Assembly: GCF_003254465.1 (NCBI RefSeq)
Contig: NZ_QDFI01000022.1
Coordinates: forward strand, 1-60,359
Direction of reading: 5' to 3'
From: Meridianimarinicoccus zhengii
Lineage (GTDB): Bacteria > Pseudomonadota > Alphaproteobacteria > Rhodobacterales > Rhodobacteraceae
DNA: 60,359 nucleotides
Below, in pieces: positions 8,717 to 16,889 of the stretch (positions are counted from its first letter, which is position 1; each line of letters opens with the position of its first letter). The position numbers and the translations under genes are program-made. Under the pieces are notes generated by a model that saw nothing but the letters and a program-made list of their open reading frames with translations, was not told the origin of the DNA and did no database searches.

Positions 8717-9426
8717 GCGAACCCGTTCTGGAACTGCGCGACCTGTCCGTGGGCTATTACCGCGATCTCAACATCCTGTCGGACCTGCACATCACCGCGC
8801 GGCGGGGACAGATCACCACGATCCTTGGTGCGAACGGGGTGGGCAAGTCCACTGCCCTCAAGGCCGCGTTCGGTTTCCTCGCCCCCAACAAGGGCGACGT
8901 GGTGCTGAACGGGCGTAGCATCATCGACCTGCCGCCGCACCGCAAGATCGACGTCGGGCTGGCCTATATCCCGCAGCAGCCGGGCGTTTTCAAGGACATG
9001 ACGGTGGAGGAGAACCTCGAGCTTGGCGCATGGACCTTCCGCCGCGACCGCGCCCAGATCCGCCGCAAGATCGAGGCGAATTACGCCCGTTTCCCCGCGC
9101 TGCGTGACAAGCGCCGCCAGGCCACGGGTGAGCTTTCGGGCGGCCAGCAGCGCATGGTGGAAATCGGCCGCACGCTGATGTCCGACCCAAAAATGCTGCT
9201 GGTAGACGAACCGACGGCCGGATTGTCCAAGATGCTGGCCGAAGAAGTCTACGAGATGCTCACCGACCTGCGCGACGACGGGCTGACGATCCTTCTGGTG
9301 GACCAGGAAATCCGGCAGGCGCTGAAGATCGCCGACCATGTCTATGTGCTCGAGCTGGGCCGCAACAAGTTCGAAGGCCCGGCGCGCGACTTCACCGATC
9401 TGGAAAAGGCGTTCTGGGTGGCGTGA
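8713..9426 (+). CDS. ABC transporter ATPase (LivF-like)
   Basis: 237 residues, the second nucleotide-binding subunit of the importer. Walker A GANGVGKST, signature ELSGGQQRMVEIGRTLM and Walker B MLLVDEPTAGLS are all intact, and the family motif YIPQQPGVFKDMTVEENLE is present. The start overlaps the LivG-like gene by 4 nt. The stop TGA shares one base with the ATG of the aminotransferase (TGATG), tying the importer to the enzymes downstream in one transcript. Confidence 0.92.
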   Translation: MSEPVLELRDLSVGYYRDLNILSDLHITARRGQITTILGANGVGKSTALKAAFGFLAPNKGDVVLNGRSIIDLPPHRKIDVGLAYIPQQPGVFKDMTVEENLELGAWTFRRDRAQIRRKIEANYARFPALRDKRRQATGELSGGQQRMVEIGRTLMSDPKMLLVDEPTAGLSKMLAEEVYEMLTDLRDDGLTILLVDQEIRQALKIADHVYVLELGRNKFEGPARDFTDLEKAFWVA

Positions 9427-10766
9427 TGCCGGAAGAACAGGAACCGACGCATCTGTTCACCGGCACGCGGCGGCGCCGCCCGCAACTCGCGCGCGCCGAG
9501 GGCGTGTATATCTGGGACGTGTCGGGCAAGCGCTATCTCGACGGGTCCTCCGGGGCGATGGTGTGCAATATCGGCCATTCCAACCCCGCCGTGCTCGCCG
9601 CGATGCGCGCGCAGATGGACGTGGCGACCTTCGGCTACCGGCTGCATTTTGAAACCGAACCCTCGGAACGGCTGGCCGCCCGGTTGGCCGTGATCGCGCC
9701 GGGAGACCTCAACCGGGTGTTCTTCGTGTCGGGCGGGTCCGAGGCGGTGGAAAGCGCCATGAAGCTGGCGCGCAGCCATACGCTTGCCATCGGGCAGGCG
9801 CAGCGGTGGAAGGTGATTTCCCGCTTCCCGGCCTATCACGGCTGCACGCTGGGCGCGCTGTCGGTGACGGGCTATGCAACCATGACCGCGCCCTACGCGC
9901 CGATGATGGCGCAGATGCCGAAGGTGCCCGCGCCGCGCGCGTGGCTCGACGGGCTGGACCCGGACGATCCCGCCACGGGCCACCACTATGCCGACAGGCT
10001 GGAGGCGAAGATCCTCGAGGAAGGGCCGGAAACGGTGCTCGCCTTCATCGTCGAACCCGTCGGCGGGGCGTCCACCGGCGCGCTGGTGCCGCCCGCGGGC
10101 TACATGCCGCGCATCCGCGAGATCTGCGACCGCTACGGGGTTCTGCTGATCCATGATGAGGTTATCTCCGGCGGCGGGCGCACGGGGCGGTTCCTCGCCG
10201 CCGATCACTGGGGCGTGGTGCCTGACATGGTCACGATCTCCAAGGGGTTCGGGTCGGGCTACATGCCGCTCGGCGCGCTGATCGCCTCTGACGCCATCGT
10301 GGACACGGTGCTGGACCACGGCAGCTACCTGCACGGTTTCACCTATGCCGGCAACCCGCTGGCCTGCGCCGCGGGGCTGGCCGTGCTGGACGAGATCGAG
10401 CGGCAGGGGATGATGGAAAATGCCGTGGCCATGGGCGACCGGCTGGCCGCAGGCCTGCGCGGGCTGATGCAGCGCCACCCCATCATCGGCGACGTGCGCG
10501 GCATGGGGCTGTTGCAGGCGTTCGAGCTGGTGTCGGACCGCGCCACCCGCGCGCCGCTGCCCCCGGGTCTCAATGCCTACGACCGGCTGGTGGAGATCGC
10601 CTATGACGCGGGGCTGATCATCTATGCACGCCGGTCGCGGGGCGGGCATGCGGGGGATCATTTCCTCGTCGCGCCACCGATGATCGTGACCGAAGCGCAG
10701 ATCGACGAGATCATGGAGAAGCTGACCGGCGCGCTCGACGCTTTCGTTGCCGAGGCCGGGTTATGA
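9426..10766 (+). CDS. Class III PLP-dependent aminotransferase
   Basis: 446 residues, full length for class III omega-aminotransferases. The PLP lysine is in ISKGFGSGYMPLG (Lys273) and the conserved Asp in LIHDEVISGGGRTG (Asp244). GGSEAVESAMKLAR forms the phosphate-binding region. The family transfers an amino group from an omega- or alpha-amine to pyruvate or 2-oxoglutarate, giving an aldehyde or keto acid. The ATG at 9426 is chosen over the GTG three bases upstream because it forms a TGATG coupling with the previous stop. The BKACE gene next door suggests the product could be, or lead to, a beta-keto acid. Exact substrate unknown. Confidence 0.9.
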   Translation: MPEEQEPTHLFTGTRRRRPQLARAEGVYIWDVSGKRYLDGSSGAMVCNIGHSNPAVLAAMRAQMDVATFGYRLHFETEPSERLAARLAVIAPGDLNRVFFVSGGSEAVESAMKLARSHTLAIGQAQRWKVISRFPAYHGCTLGALSVTGYATMTAPYAPMMAQMPKVPAPRAWLDGLDPDDPATGHHYADRLEAKILEEGPETVLAFIVEPVGGASTGALVPPAGYMPRIREICDRYGVLLIHDEVISGGGRTGRFLAADHWGVVPDMVTISKGFGSGYMPLGALIASDAIVDTVLDHGSYLHGFTYAGNPLACAAGLAVLDEIERQGMMENAVAMGDRLAAGLRGLMQRHPIIGDVRGMGLLQAFELVSDRATRAPLPPGLNAYDRLVEIAYDAGLIIYARRSRGGHAGDHFLVAPPMIVTEAQIDEIMEKLTGALDAFVAEAGL

Positions 10767-11692
10767 GCGACCCGGTCATCATCACCTGCGCGATCACCGG
10801 GTCGATCCACACGCCGTCCATGTCCGACGCGCTGCCGTGGCGGCCCGCCGACATCGCGGCACAGGCGATCGATGCGGCGCAGGCCGGGGCGGCGATCCTG
10901 CACCTGCACGCGCGAAATCCCGATGACGGGCGGCCATCGGCGCGCGCGGCGGATTTCATGGGCTTCCTGCCGCAGATCCGGGCGGGCTGCGACGCGGTGG
11001 TGAACCTGTCCACCGGGGGCAGTGCGGTCATGACCCTCGACCAGCGGCTGGAGGGGCCGGAGGCCGCATCGCCGGAAATGTGTTCCCTGAACCTCGGCAC
11101 GATGAATTTCGCGCTCTATCCCATGGCTGCGCGCGACGGGCCATGGCGGTTCGACTGGGAAAAGCCGTTTCTCGAAAACTCCGACGATCTGGTGTTCAAG
11201 AATACCCCCCGAGATATCGCCGCCGTGCTGGACCGGATGGGGTCACAACGCGGCGCGCGCTTCGAGTTCGAATGTTACGACTCGGGGCATCTGACCATGC
11301 TGCGGCATCTCATGGACCGTGGGCTGGTGGCGGCGCCGCTCTTCATCCAGTTCGTGTTCGGTGTGCTGGGCGGGATGGCCGCGCTGCCCGAGAACCTCAC
11401 GCACATGGTGCGGCTGGCGGATCGCTATTTCGGCGATGACTACAGGTTTTCGGTCCTGGCGGCGGGGCGGCACCAGATCCCCATGGCGACGATGGCGGCG
11501 GCGATGGGCGGCCATGTCCGCGTGGGGCTGGAGGACAACCTGTACGCCGCGCGCGGAGTGCTGTCGCGGTCCAACGCTGAACAGGTCGCCCGCATCCGCG
11601 AGATCGTCGAAGGGCTGGGGCGTCCCATCGCCACGCCCGCAGAGGTGCGGCGCATGCTCGGCCTGAAGGGGGCGGCGCATGTCGGGTTCTGA
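10763..11692 (+). CDS. BKACE (DUF849) beta-keto acid cleavage enzyme
   Basis: 309 residues. BKACE enzymes condense a beta-keto acid with acetyl-CoA and cleave it to acetoacetate plus a new CoA ester; the founding member, Kce, works on 3-keto-5-aminohexanoate in lysine fermentation. Seen: CAITGSIHTPSMS at the N-terminus, AILHLHARNPDDGRPS with the Zn-binding His47 and His49, VNLSTGG, and EFECYDSGHL. The start overlaps the aminotransferase by 4 nt and the end overlaps the GNAT gene by 14 nt. Specificity varies widely in the family, so the keto acid cannot be named. Confidence 0.9.
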   Translation: MSDPVIITCAITGSIHTPSMSDALPWRPADIAAQAIDAAQAGAAILHLHARNPDDGRPSARAADFMGFLPQIRAGCDAVVNLSTGGSAVMTLDQRLEGPEAASPEMCSLNLGTMNFALYPMAARDGPWRFDWEKPFLENSDDLVFKNTPRDIAAVLDRMGSQRGARFEFECYDSGHLTMLRHLMDRGLVAAPLFIQFVFGVLGGMAALPENLTHMVRLADRYFGDDYRFSVLAAGRHQIPMATMAAAMGGHVRVGLEDNLYAARGVLSRSNAEQVARIREIVEGLGRPIATPAEVRRMLGLKGAAHVGF

Positions 11693-12170
11693 CGTCACGA
11701 TCCGCCGCGCGCAGGCGACCGATGGTGCTGCGGTGCTGGCCGCGCTGCGGGCACTGGCGGCGGATCTGGGCGATCCGTTCCGCGCCACGCCGGGCACGCT
11801 GGCGGCGGCGCTGTTCGGCCCGGCCCGGTTTGCGCGGGCGCATCTGGCCAGCGCCGCCGATGGCGCGCCGCTGGGCATCGTGATGGCCAACCCGCAATTC
11901 AGCACGGTGATGGGCGGGGCCGTCACCCATGTGTCCGACCTGTGGGTGTCGCGCGGCGCGCGCGGGCAGGGGCTGGGCCGGAGTTTGCTGGAACGCGCCG
12001 CCCGCGACGGGATGGAGGCCTGGGGCGCACGGATGCTGCGGCTGACGGTCTATGCCGACAATGCCGCCGCGCAGGAATTCTATCGCGCGCTGGGGTTCGA
12101 CCTGCATCCGGGCGAACCCGCCGCCACACTCGATGCCGCGTCCTTCATGGCGCTGATGACGGAGACATGA
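11679..12170 (+). CDS. GNAT-family N-acetyltransferase
   Basis: 163 residues, one GNAT domain. VTIRRAQATDGAAV opens the fold. The acetyl-CoA pyrophosphate-binding motif A reads VSRGARGQGLGRSLLERAA (about residues 91-109), followed by LRLTVYADNAAAQEFYRALGF, the usual closing block. The acceptor amine is unknown. Its place between BKACE and a deacetylase-like enzyme suggests acetylation of a pathway intermediate. It overlaps the preceding gene by 14 nt and the following one by 4 nt. Confidence 0.88.
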   Translation: MSGSDVTIRRAQATDGAAVLAALRALAADLGDPFRATPGTLAAALFGPARFARAHLASAADGAPLGIVMANPQFSTVMGGAVTHVSDLWVSRGARGQGLGRSLLERAARDGMEAWGARMLRLTVYADNAAAQEFYRALGFDLHPGEPAATLDAASFMALMTET

Positions 12171-13198
12171 TGAAAGCCTATCTCGACGCCCGGCAGGGCG
12201 CGCACGACCCGCACTACGCCATGGCCAACGGCGCGCAGATCCCCAACCGGGAGGTGCCCGCCCGCATCGGTATCCTGCGCGCGGGGGCAAAGGCCGCGGG
12301 GGTAACCTTCGCCGACCCGCGCGACCATGGGCTCGGCCCCGTCGCGGCGATCCACACGGCGGAATACATCGCCTTCCTGCGCAGTATCCACGCCCGCTGG
12401 CAGCGGATGGACGGCGCGGGGGAAGAGGTGATCCCGAACGTGCACCCCGCGCGCCGCACCGACGGCTACCCGAAATCCGCGGTGGGGCAGGCGGGCTGGC
12501 ACCAGGCGGACACGGCGTGCCCCATCGGTGCGCAAACGTGGGGGTCGGCCTACTGGTCCGCGCAGACGGCGCTGTCGGGCGCGGCGGATGTGGCGGATGG
12601 GGCGCGCGCGGTCTATGCGCTGTGCCGCCCGCCGGGGCACCATGCCTTCGCCGATCTGGCGGGGGGGTTCTGTTTTCTGAACAATTCCGCCATCGCGGCG
12701 GAGGCGCTGCGCGCCCGCGGTCTGCGCCCCGCGATCCTCGACGTCGACGTGCACCACGGCAACGGCACGCAGGGGATATTCTACGCCCGCGCCGACGTGC
12801 TCACCGTGTCGATCCATGCCGATCCCGCGCGCTTCTACCCGTTTTTCTGGGGGCACGCGCAGGAACGGGGCGAAGGCCCGGGGCTGGGGGCGAACCTGAA
12901 CCTGCCGCTGGCGCGCGGCACGGACGACGCGAGGTTCATGGCGGCGCTTTCGGTGGCGCTCGACCGGATCGACGCCTTCGGGGCGGATGTGGTCGTAGTA
13001 GCGCTCGGGCTCGACGCCCATGTGGACGACCCGTTCCAGGGGCTGGCGGTCACCACCGACGGCTTTCGCTCCATGGCCGCCGCCATCGCGGGGCTGGGCC
13101 GCCCGCTTCTGATGGTGCAGGAGGGCGGGTATGTCTCCGACGCGCTGGGGGACAACCTGACCGCGTTCCTGTCGGGTGTGGAGGAGGGCGCGGCATGA
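12167..13198 (+). CDS. Acetylpolyamine amidohydrolase/HDAC-superfamily deacetylase
   Basis: 343 residues. This arginase/deacetylase fold removes acetyl from N-acetylated amines using Zn. Seen: CRPPGHHAFAD with the tandem active-site His158/159, DVDVHHGNGTQ with Zn ligands Asp194 and His196, GLDAHVDDPF with the third Zn ligand Asp283, and EGGY with catalytic Tyr322. An N-terminal block (AHDPHYAM...NREVPARIG) is like that of acetylpolyamine amidohydrolases. Adjacent ATGs at 12167 and 12170 are both possible starts; both overlap the GNAT stop. In this operon it could deacetylate N-acetylputrescine-like amines or an N-acetylamino acid; the second would be new for the fold in this pathway. Confidence 0.87.
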   Translation: MMKAYLDARQGAHDPHYAMANGAQIPNREVPARIGILRAGAKAAGVTFADPRDHGLGPVAAIHTAEYIAFLRSIHARWQRMDGAGEEVIPNVHPARRTDGYPKSAVGQAGWHQADTACPIGAQTWGSAYWSAQTALSGAADVADGARAVYALCRPPGHHAFADLAGGFCFLNNSAIAAEALRARGLRPAILDVDVHHGNGTQGIFYARADVLTVSIHADPARFYPFFWGHAQERGEGPGLGANLNLPLARGTDDARFMAALSVALDRIDAFGADVVVVALGLDAHVDDPFQGLAVTTDGFRSMAAAIAGLGRPLLMVQEGGYVSDALGDNLTAFLSGVEEGAA

Positions 13199-14229
13199 AG
13201 GTCGATTTTCGCACGATCTATCTGAAGAAACGCTTCCCCCTGCGCATCTCGCGCGGTGAGATCGCGGGCGGCGACAACCTGTTCGTGTCGGTGACCGAGG
13301 ACGGCACGACCGGCTGGGGCGAGATGGCACCGGGTGCCACCGAAGGGGCTGCCACGGTGGCCGAAGGGCAGGCGATGCTGGCGGGTTTCTGTGGCGACGC
13401 CCTGACCGGGTCTATCCACGACATCTGGGCGCGGGCGCGCGCGGCAGACGTGGCGCCTTGCGCGCTGGCGGCGCTCGACATGGCGCTGTGGGACCTGACG
13501 GCGAAGAAGGCGGGCATGCCGCTCTACCGGCTCCTGGGCCTTGCCCGGCGCGGGGTGGTCAGTTCGGTGACCGTGGGGATCAACCCGCCGGACGTGGTGC
13601 GCGACCGGGTGCTGTTGCTTCTGGCGCGCGGCGCGCGGGCGCTCAAGATCAAGCTGGGCAGCACGGACGGCATCGAGGCCGACAAGGCGATGTTCGCCGC
13701 GGTGCTGGAGGCGGCGACAGGATCCGGCGCGGTCCTGCGGGTCGATGCCAATGGCGGCTGGTCGCTTGCGGACGCGCGCCACATGATGGGCTGGCTCGCC
13801 GCGCGCAGTGTCGAATACATCGAACAGCCGCTGGTGATGGGGGCCGAGGACCAGCTGCCCGGGCTGTTCCGCGACCGGGCCCTGCCGATCTTCGCCGATG
13901 AAAGCTGCCGGATGGCGGCGGATGTGCCGCGACTTGCAACTTGCGTCGATGGCGTGAACCTGAAGCTGATGAAATGCGGCGGCGTGACCGAGGCGCTGCG
14001 GATCGTGGCCACCGCCCGCGCCCACGGGCTGAAGACCATGATCGGCTGCATGGGCGAAAGTTCGGTGTCCATCGCGGCTGGCGCGTCGCTGGGCGCGCTC
14101 TTCGATTACATCGACCTTGACAGCCATCTCAATCTCGACCCGGACCCCGCGACGGGCGCCCCCTTCGCGGATGGCGTGACCCTGCCCGCCGACCTGCCCG
14201 GCCACGGAGGCGTGCTCAACGATGCTTGA
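13195..14229 (+). CDS. dgcA: Enolase-superfamily epimerase, DgcA-like N-acetyl-D-glutamate racemase
   Basis: 344 residues, MLE-subgroup enolase superfamily. Catalytic and metal residues are intact: KIK (Lys151, Lys153), RVDANGGW (Asp184), EYIEQPL (Glu210), FADES (Asp235) and VNLKLMKCGG (Lys257/Lys260). By fold it is a dipeptide-epimerase type enzyme (AE epimerase, DUF-free annotation). Its direct neighbour is a DUF1611 protein, and that pair is the recently described DgcA-DgcN module in which DgcN acetylates D-glutamate and DgcA racemises N-acetyl-D-Glu to N-acetyl-L-Glu. The name is given on family plus neighbourhood; L-Ala-D/L-Glu epimerase activity is the main alternative. It overlaps dgcN by 8 nt. 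Confidence 0.8.
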   Translation: MKVDFRTIYLKKRFPLRISRGEIAGGDNLFVSVTEDGTTGWGEMAPGATEGAATVAEGQAMLAGFCGDALTGSIHDIWARARAADVAPCALAALDMALWDLTAKKAGMPLYRLLGLARRGVVSSVTVGINPPDVVRDRVLLLLARGARALKIKLGSTDGIEADKAMFAAVLEAATGSGAVLRVDANGGWSLADARHMMGWLAARSVEYIEQPLVMGAEDQLPGLFRDRALPIFADESCRMAADVPRLATCVDGVNLKLMKCGGVTEALRIVATARAHGLKTMIGCMGESSVSIAAGASLGALFDYIDLDSHLNLDPDPATGAPFADGVTLPADLPGHGGVLNDA

Positions 14230-15268
14230 CCCAACCCTGCCCATCGCCCTTTATGCCGAAGCGACCATGGGCCTGATCAACGCCAAGATGGCCGAGGGTA
14301 TCCTGCGGTACGGGCGCAACCCCGTTGTGGGCGTCATCGACAGCACGCAATCCGGGAAGACGGTGCGCGATCTTTGCCCGCTTGACAGCGACGTGCCGAT
14401 CCTTGGCGGTCTCGACGATGCCATCGCGCGCGGGGCGCAGGTCTTGGTGCTGGGCACCGCGCCATCGGGCGGGCGTGTGCCGCCCGAATGGATGGACATG
14501 CTGCGCGCGGCCATCGCGGCGGGGCTGAGCGTCGTGAACGGGATGCATGATCGGCTGGAACCGGTCCTTGGCGGTGCTCTGGCGCCGGGGCAGTTTGTCT
14601 GGGACATCCGCGTGCCCCAGGCCGATGCCCCGCCCATCGCCATGGCCCGCGCCGCTGCGCTGCCCAACACGCGCGTGCTGATGGTCGGCACGGACATGGC
14701 GGTGGGCAAGATGACCGCGGGACTGGAACTGCACCGCAGCCTCCGCGCGCGTGGCGTGGATGCCGCGTTCCTCGCCACCGGGCAGACCGGCATCGCCATC
14801 ACCGGGGACGGTATCCCGCTGGATGCTATACGGGTGGACCACGCGGCGGGCTACGTCGAACGCATGGTGCTGGAGGCCGCGGCGCACCCGGTCGCGGTGA
14901 TCGAAGGGCAGGGGTCGCTCCTGCATCCGGGCAGCACGGCGACCCTGCCGCTGATGCGCGGCAGCTGCTGCAATGCGATGGTGCTGTGCCACCGCGCGGG
15001 GATGGGAACGCTCGACACGCTCGACCATGTGCGCGTGCCGCCCCTGCGCGACGTGATCGCGCTGAACGAGGCCGTGGCGGTGGCCGCAGGCGCGCTGACG
15101 CCGGCGCGCGTGGTGGGCATTGCGCTCAACACCGCGCGGCTGTCCGATGCCGACGCGCGCGCGGCCATCGACGTGGCGGCGGTGGAGACGGGCCTGCCGG
15201 TCACCGACCCGGTGCGCTTCGGGGCCGATGTGCTGGCCGCGGCGATCCCGGTGGGCACGGACACATGA
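14222..15268 (+). CDS. dgcN: DUF1611 protein, DgcN-like D-glutamate N-acetyltransferase
   Basis: 348 residues, DUF1611 family. The N-terminal Rossmann-like part carries MGLINAKMAEGILRYG and VVGVIDSTQSGKTV. The C-terminal part has a P-loop-like stretch GTDMAVGKMTA near residue 156, then ATGQTGIAITGDGIPLDA and IEGQGSLLHPG. DgcN is reported to make N-acetyl-D-glutamate from D-Glu and acetyl-CoA, feeding the adjacent racemase. Many databases still call this family a NAD-dependent epimerase/dehydratase, which the fold does not support. Substrate in this operon could be D-Glu or a related D-amino acid. It ends with a 4-nt overlap to the nitrilase gene. Confidence 0.8.
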   Translation: MLDPTLPIALYAEATMGLINAKMAEGILRYGRNPVVGVIDSTQSGKTVRDLCPLDSDVPILGGLDDAIARGAQVLVLGTAPSGGRVPPEWMDMLRAAIAAGLSVVNGMHDRLEPVLGGALAPGQFVWDIRVPQADAPPIAMARAAALPNTRVLMVGTDMAVGKMTAGLELHRSLRARGVDAAFLATGQTGIAITGDGIPLDAIRVDHAAGYVERMVLEAAAHPVAVIEGQGSLLHPGSTATLPLMRGSCCNAMVLCHRAGMGTLDTLDHVRVPPLRDVIALNEAVAVAAGALTPARVVGIALNTARLSDADARAAIDVAAVETGLPVTDPVRFGADVLAAAIPVGTDT

Positions 15269-16104
15269 CCGCCGCGTTGCGGCTGCTGGCCTGCCAGATC
15301 GCCGTGCCGCCCATGACGACCGTGGTCGAACGGGACGCCCATCTGGCGGACGCTGCGGCACGGGTGGACCGCGCGCTGCGCGCCGCGGGCGGGGCGGATA
15401 TCGTCGTGCTGCCCGAACTGTCGAGCATCGATTACAGCCGCGCCAGTTTCGACCGGCTTGGCGCGCTGGCCGAACCGCTGGACGGCCCGTCCCATGCCAC
15501 ATGGTCGGCGCTGGCCCGCACGCACGGGGTCCACGTGGTGCACGGCTTTCCGCGCGCCGCGCCGGACGGCCCGCGCATCTGCCAAGCGGTGATCGGCCCC
15601 GATGGCGGGCTGCTGGGCCACTATGACAAGGTGCATCTAGCGCAATATGGCGCGTCGATGGAAAAGGAATATTTCCACCGGGGCGATCACCTGCTGACCT
15701 TCGACGTGGCAGGATTCCGGCTGGCCCCGATCATCTGCTACGATATCCGGATCCCGGAACTGGCGCGCAGGCTGGTGCTGGGTCGCGGGGCTGACGTGAT
15801 CCTCCATTGCGGGGCCTATTTCCGCGACCCGAGCTTTCACACATGGCATCCGTTCGTCCTCACCCGCGCGCTGGAAAACCAGTGCTTCGTCGTCTCGCTC
15901 AACCGGGCGGGCGCGGAATACGGCAACTCCATCTTCTGCCCGCCTTGGGTGGATGCCGACACGCACCCCACGGTGTTCGACGCCCACGCCGAGGAATTTC
16001 GGCTGCTGACGCTCGACCACGCGACACTGGTCGAGGCGCGGAAGACCTATTCCTTCCTGCGTGACCGGCTGGACGATTACGGCGCCGAGCCGCTGCAGGT
16101 CTGA
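15265..16104 (+). CDS. Carbon-nitrogen hydrolase (nitrilase superfamily amidase)
   Basis: 279 residues with the complete catalytic triad: Glu51 in VVLPELSS, Lys122 in GHYDKVHLAQYG and Cys158 in APIICYDIRIPE. Members hydrolyse amide or carbamoyl bonds (N-carbamoylputrescine amidase, omega-amidase, amidase classes); a true nitrilase is less likely given the branch-like motifs. It is the last gene of the operon and ends 5 bp from the convergent DUF1194 gene. In context it may open an amide or carbamoyl form of the imported compound. Confidence 0.88.
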   Translation: MTAALRLLACQIAVPPMTTVVERDAHLADAAARVDRALRAAGGADIVVLPELSSIDYSRASFDRLGALAEPLDGPSHATWSALARTHGVHVVHGFPRAAPDGPRICQAVIGPDGGLLGHYDKVHLAQYGASMEKEYFHRGDHLLTFDVAGFRLAPIICYDIRIPELARRLVLGRGADVILHCGAYFRDPSFHTWHPFVLTRALENQCFVVSLNRAGAEYGNSIFCPPWVDADTHPTVFDAHAEEFRLLTLDHATLVEARKTYSFLRDRLDDYGAEPLQV

Positions 16105-16109
16105 CCGGA

Positions 16110-16817
16110 TCAGCCGCCCCGCCGGGTCGGTGCGATGTCGCGTGCGCCGATCTGTGGGCTGGAGGTTTCGCGGATCAGCTTGCGTTCCATCGCGCGCTGG
16201 AACCCCAAGAAATCGGCAGCGATCTCGACGAAGGCGCCGGGGCCCCGGATCACCTCGGTCTGGTAGTAATGGGGCAGGTGATCCTCGGACCCGCCGATGG
16301 CAAGTCCGTTCACGGTGACATCGGCGAAATCGAAATGGCGATAGGCGGTCTGCGGCCCGAAGCCCGCGTTGTTGCGTCCATCGCCCGACACGTCCACGGT
16401 CTGGCGTTCGCAGGCGGGTGCGCGGTCAAGCTGGGTCGCGGCATGCCCCAGCGCGTAGCCCAGTGCCGTGGGAAAATTCGCGTAGCCGCGGTTGCTTTCG
16501 GCCAGCGCCGCCGCCGCGTCGGCGATATCCGCAGGCCCGCGCAGAAGCCGCCACTCGAGCAGCGTGGTCTGCTGGTAGCGCCCCGACCATTCGAACACAT
16601 GCAAAGCCACGTGAAAATCCGGATCGGCGAGGATTGCAGCCTGCACGTCTTCTGCCATCAGGGCGGCGGCCAGACCGCGGCGTTGCAGCCGGTCCTCGTA
16701 GGGATCGACCGAGGACGATACGTCGAGCGCCAGAACCAGCGCGAGCCGGCAACTGGCCTGCGCGGGCAGCGCGGCACCCGTGACGAGCGCAAGAAGGGGG
16801 GGAAGCAGGACGCGCAT
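16110..16817 (-). CDS. DUF1194 VWA-like secreted protein
   Basis: 235 residues from the ATG at 16815-16817. The signal peptide ends in ALPAQAS, so the protein is exported. Just after it lies a von Willebrand factor A type MIDAS sequence, ALDVSSSVD, followed by DVSGDGRNN, a fitting second metal-site motif, and a long C-terminal helical stretch. DUF1194 proteins are common in Rhodobacterales and have no settled function; metal-dependent protein binding in the periplasm is the fold-based expectation. An upstream TTG would add 12 residues before the signal peptide and is rejected. It follows the RND operon on the same strand. Confidence 0.85.
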   Translation of the reverse strand: MRVLLPPLLALVTGAALPAQASCRLALVLALDVSSSVDPYEDRLQRRGLAAALMAEDVQAAILADPDFHVALHVFEWSGRYQQTTLLEWRLLRGPADIADAAAALAESNRGYANFPTALGYALGHAATQLDRAPACERQTVDVSGDGRNNAGFGPQTAYRHFDFADVTVNGLAIGGSEDHLPHYYQTEVIRGPGAFVEIAADFLGFQRAMERKLIRETSSPQIGARDIAPTRRGG

Positions 16818-16889
16818 GCCGACCAGCGTTCCCCAAGGGCGTGCGCCGGTCAAGCGCTGCGCGCCCCGGCCGTACCGGGTCGCGTACCG

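Noticed and set aside
4195-16104. A classical branched-chain amino acid import role for the first importer
   Set aside because: The subunits are Liv-type, but the coupled enzymes are not leucine/valine catabolic genes, so the family name is not used as function.
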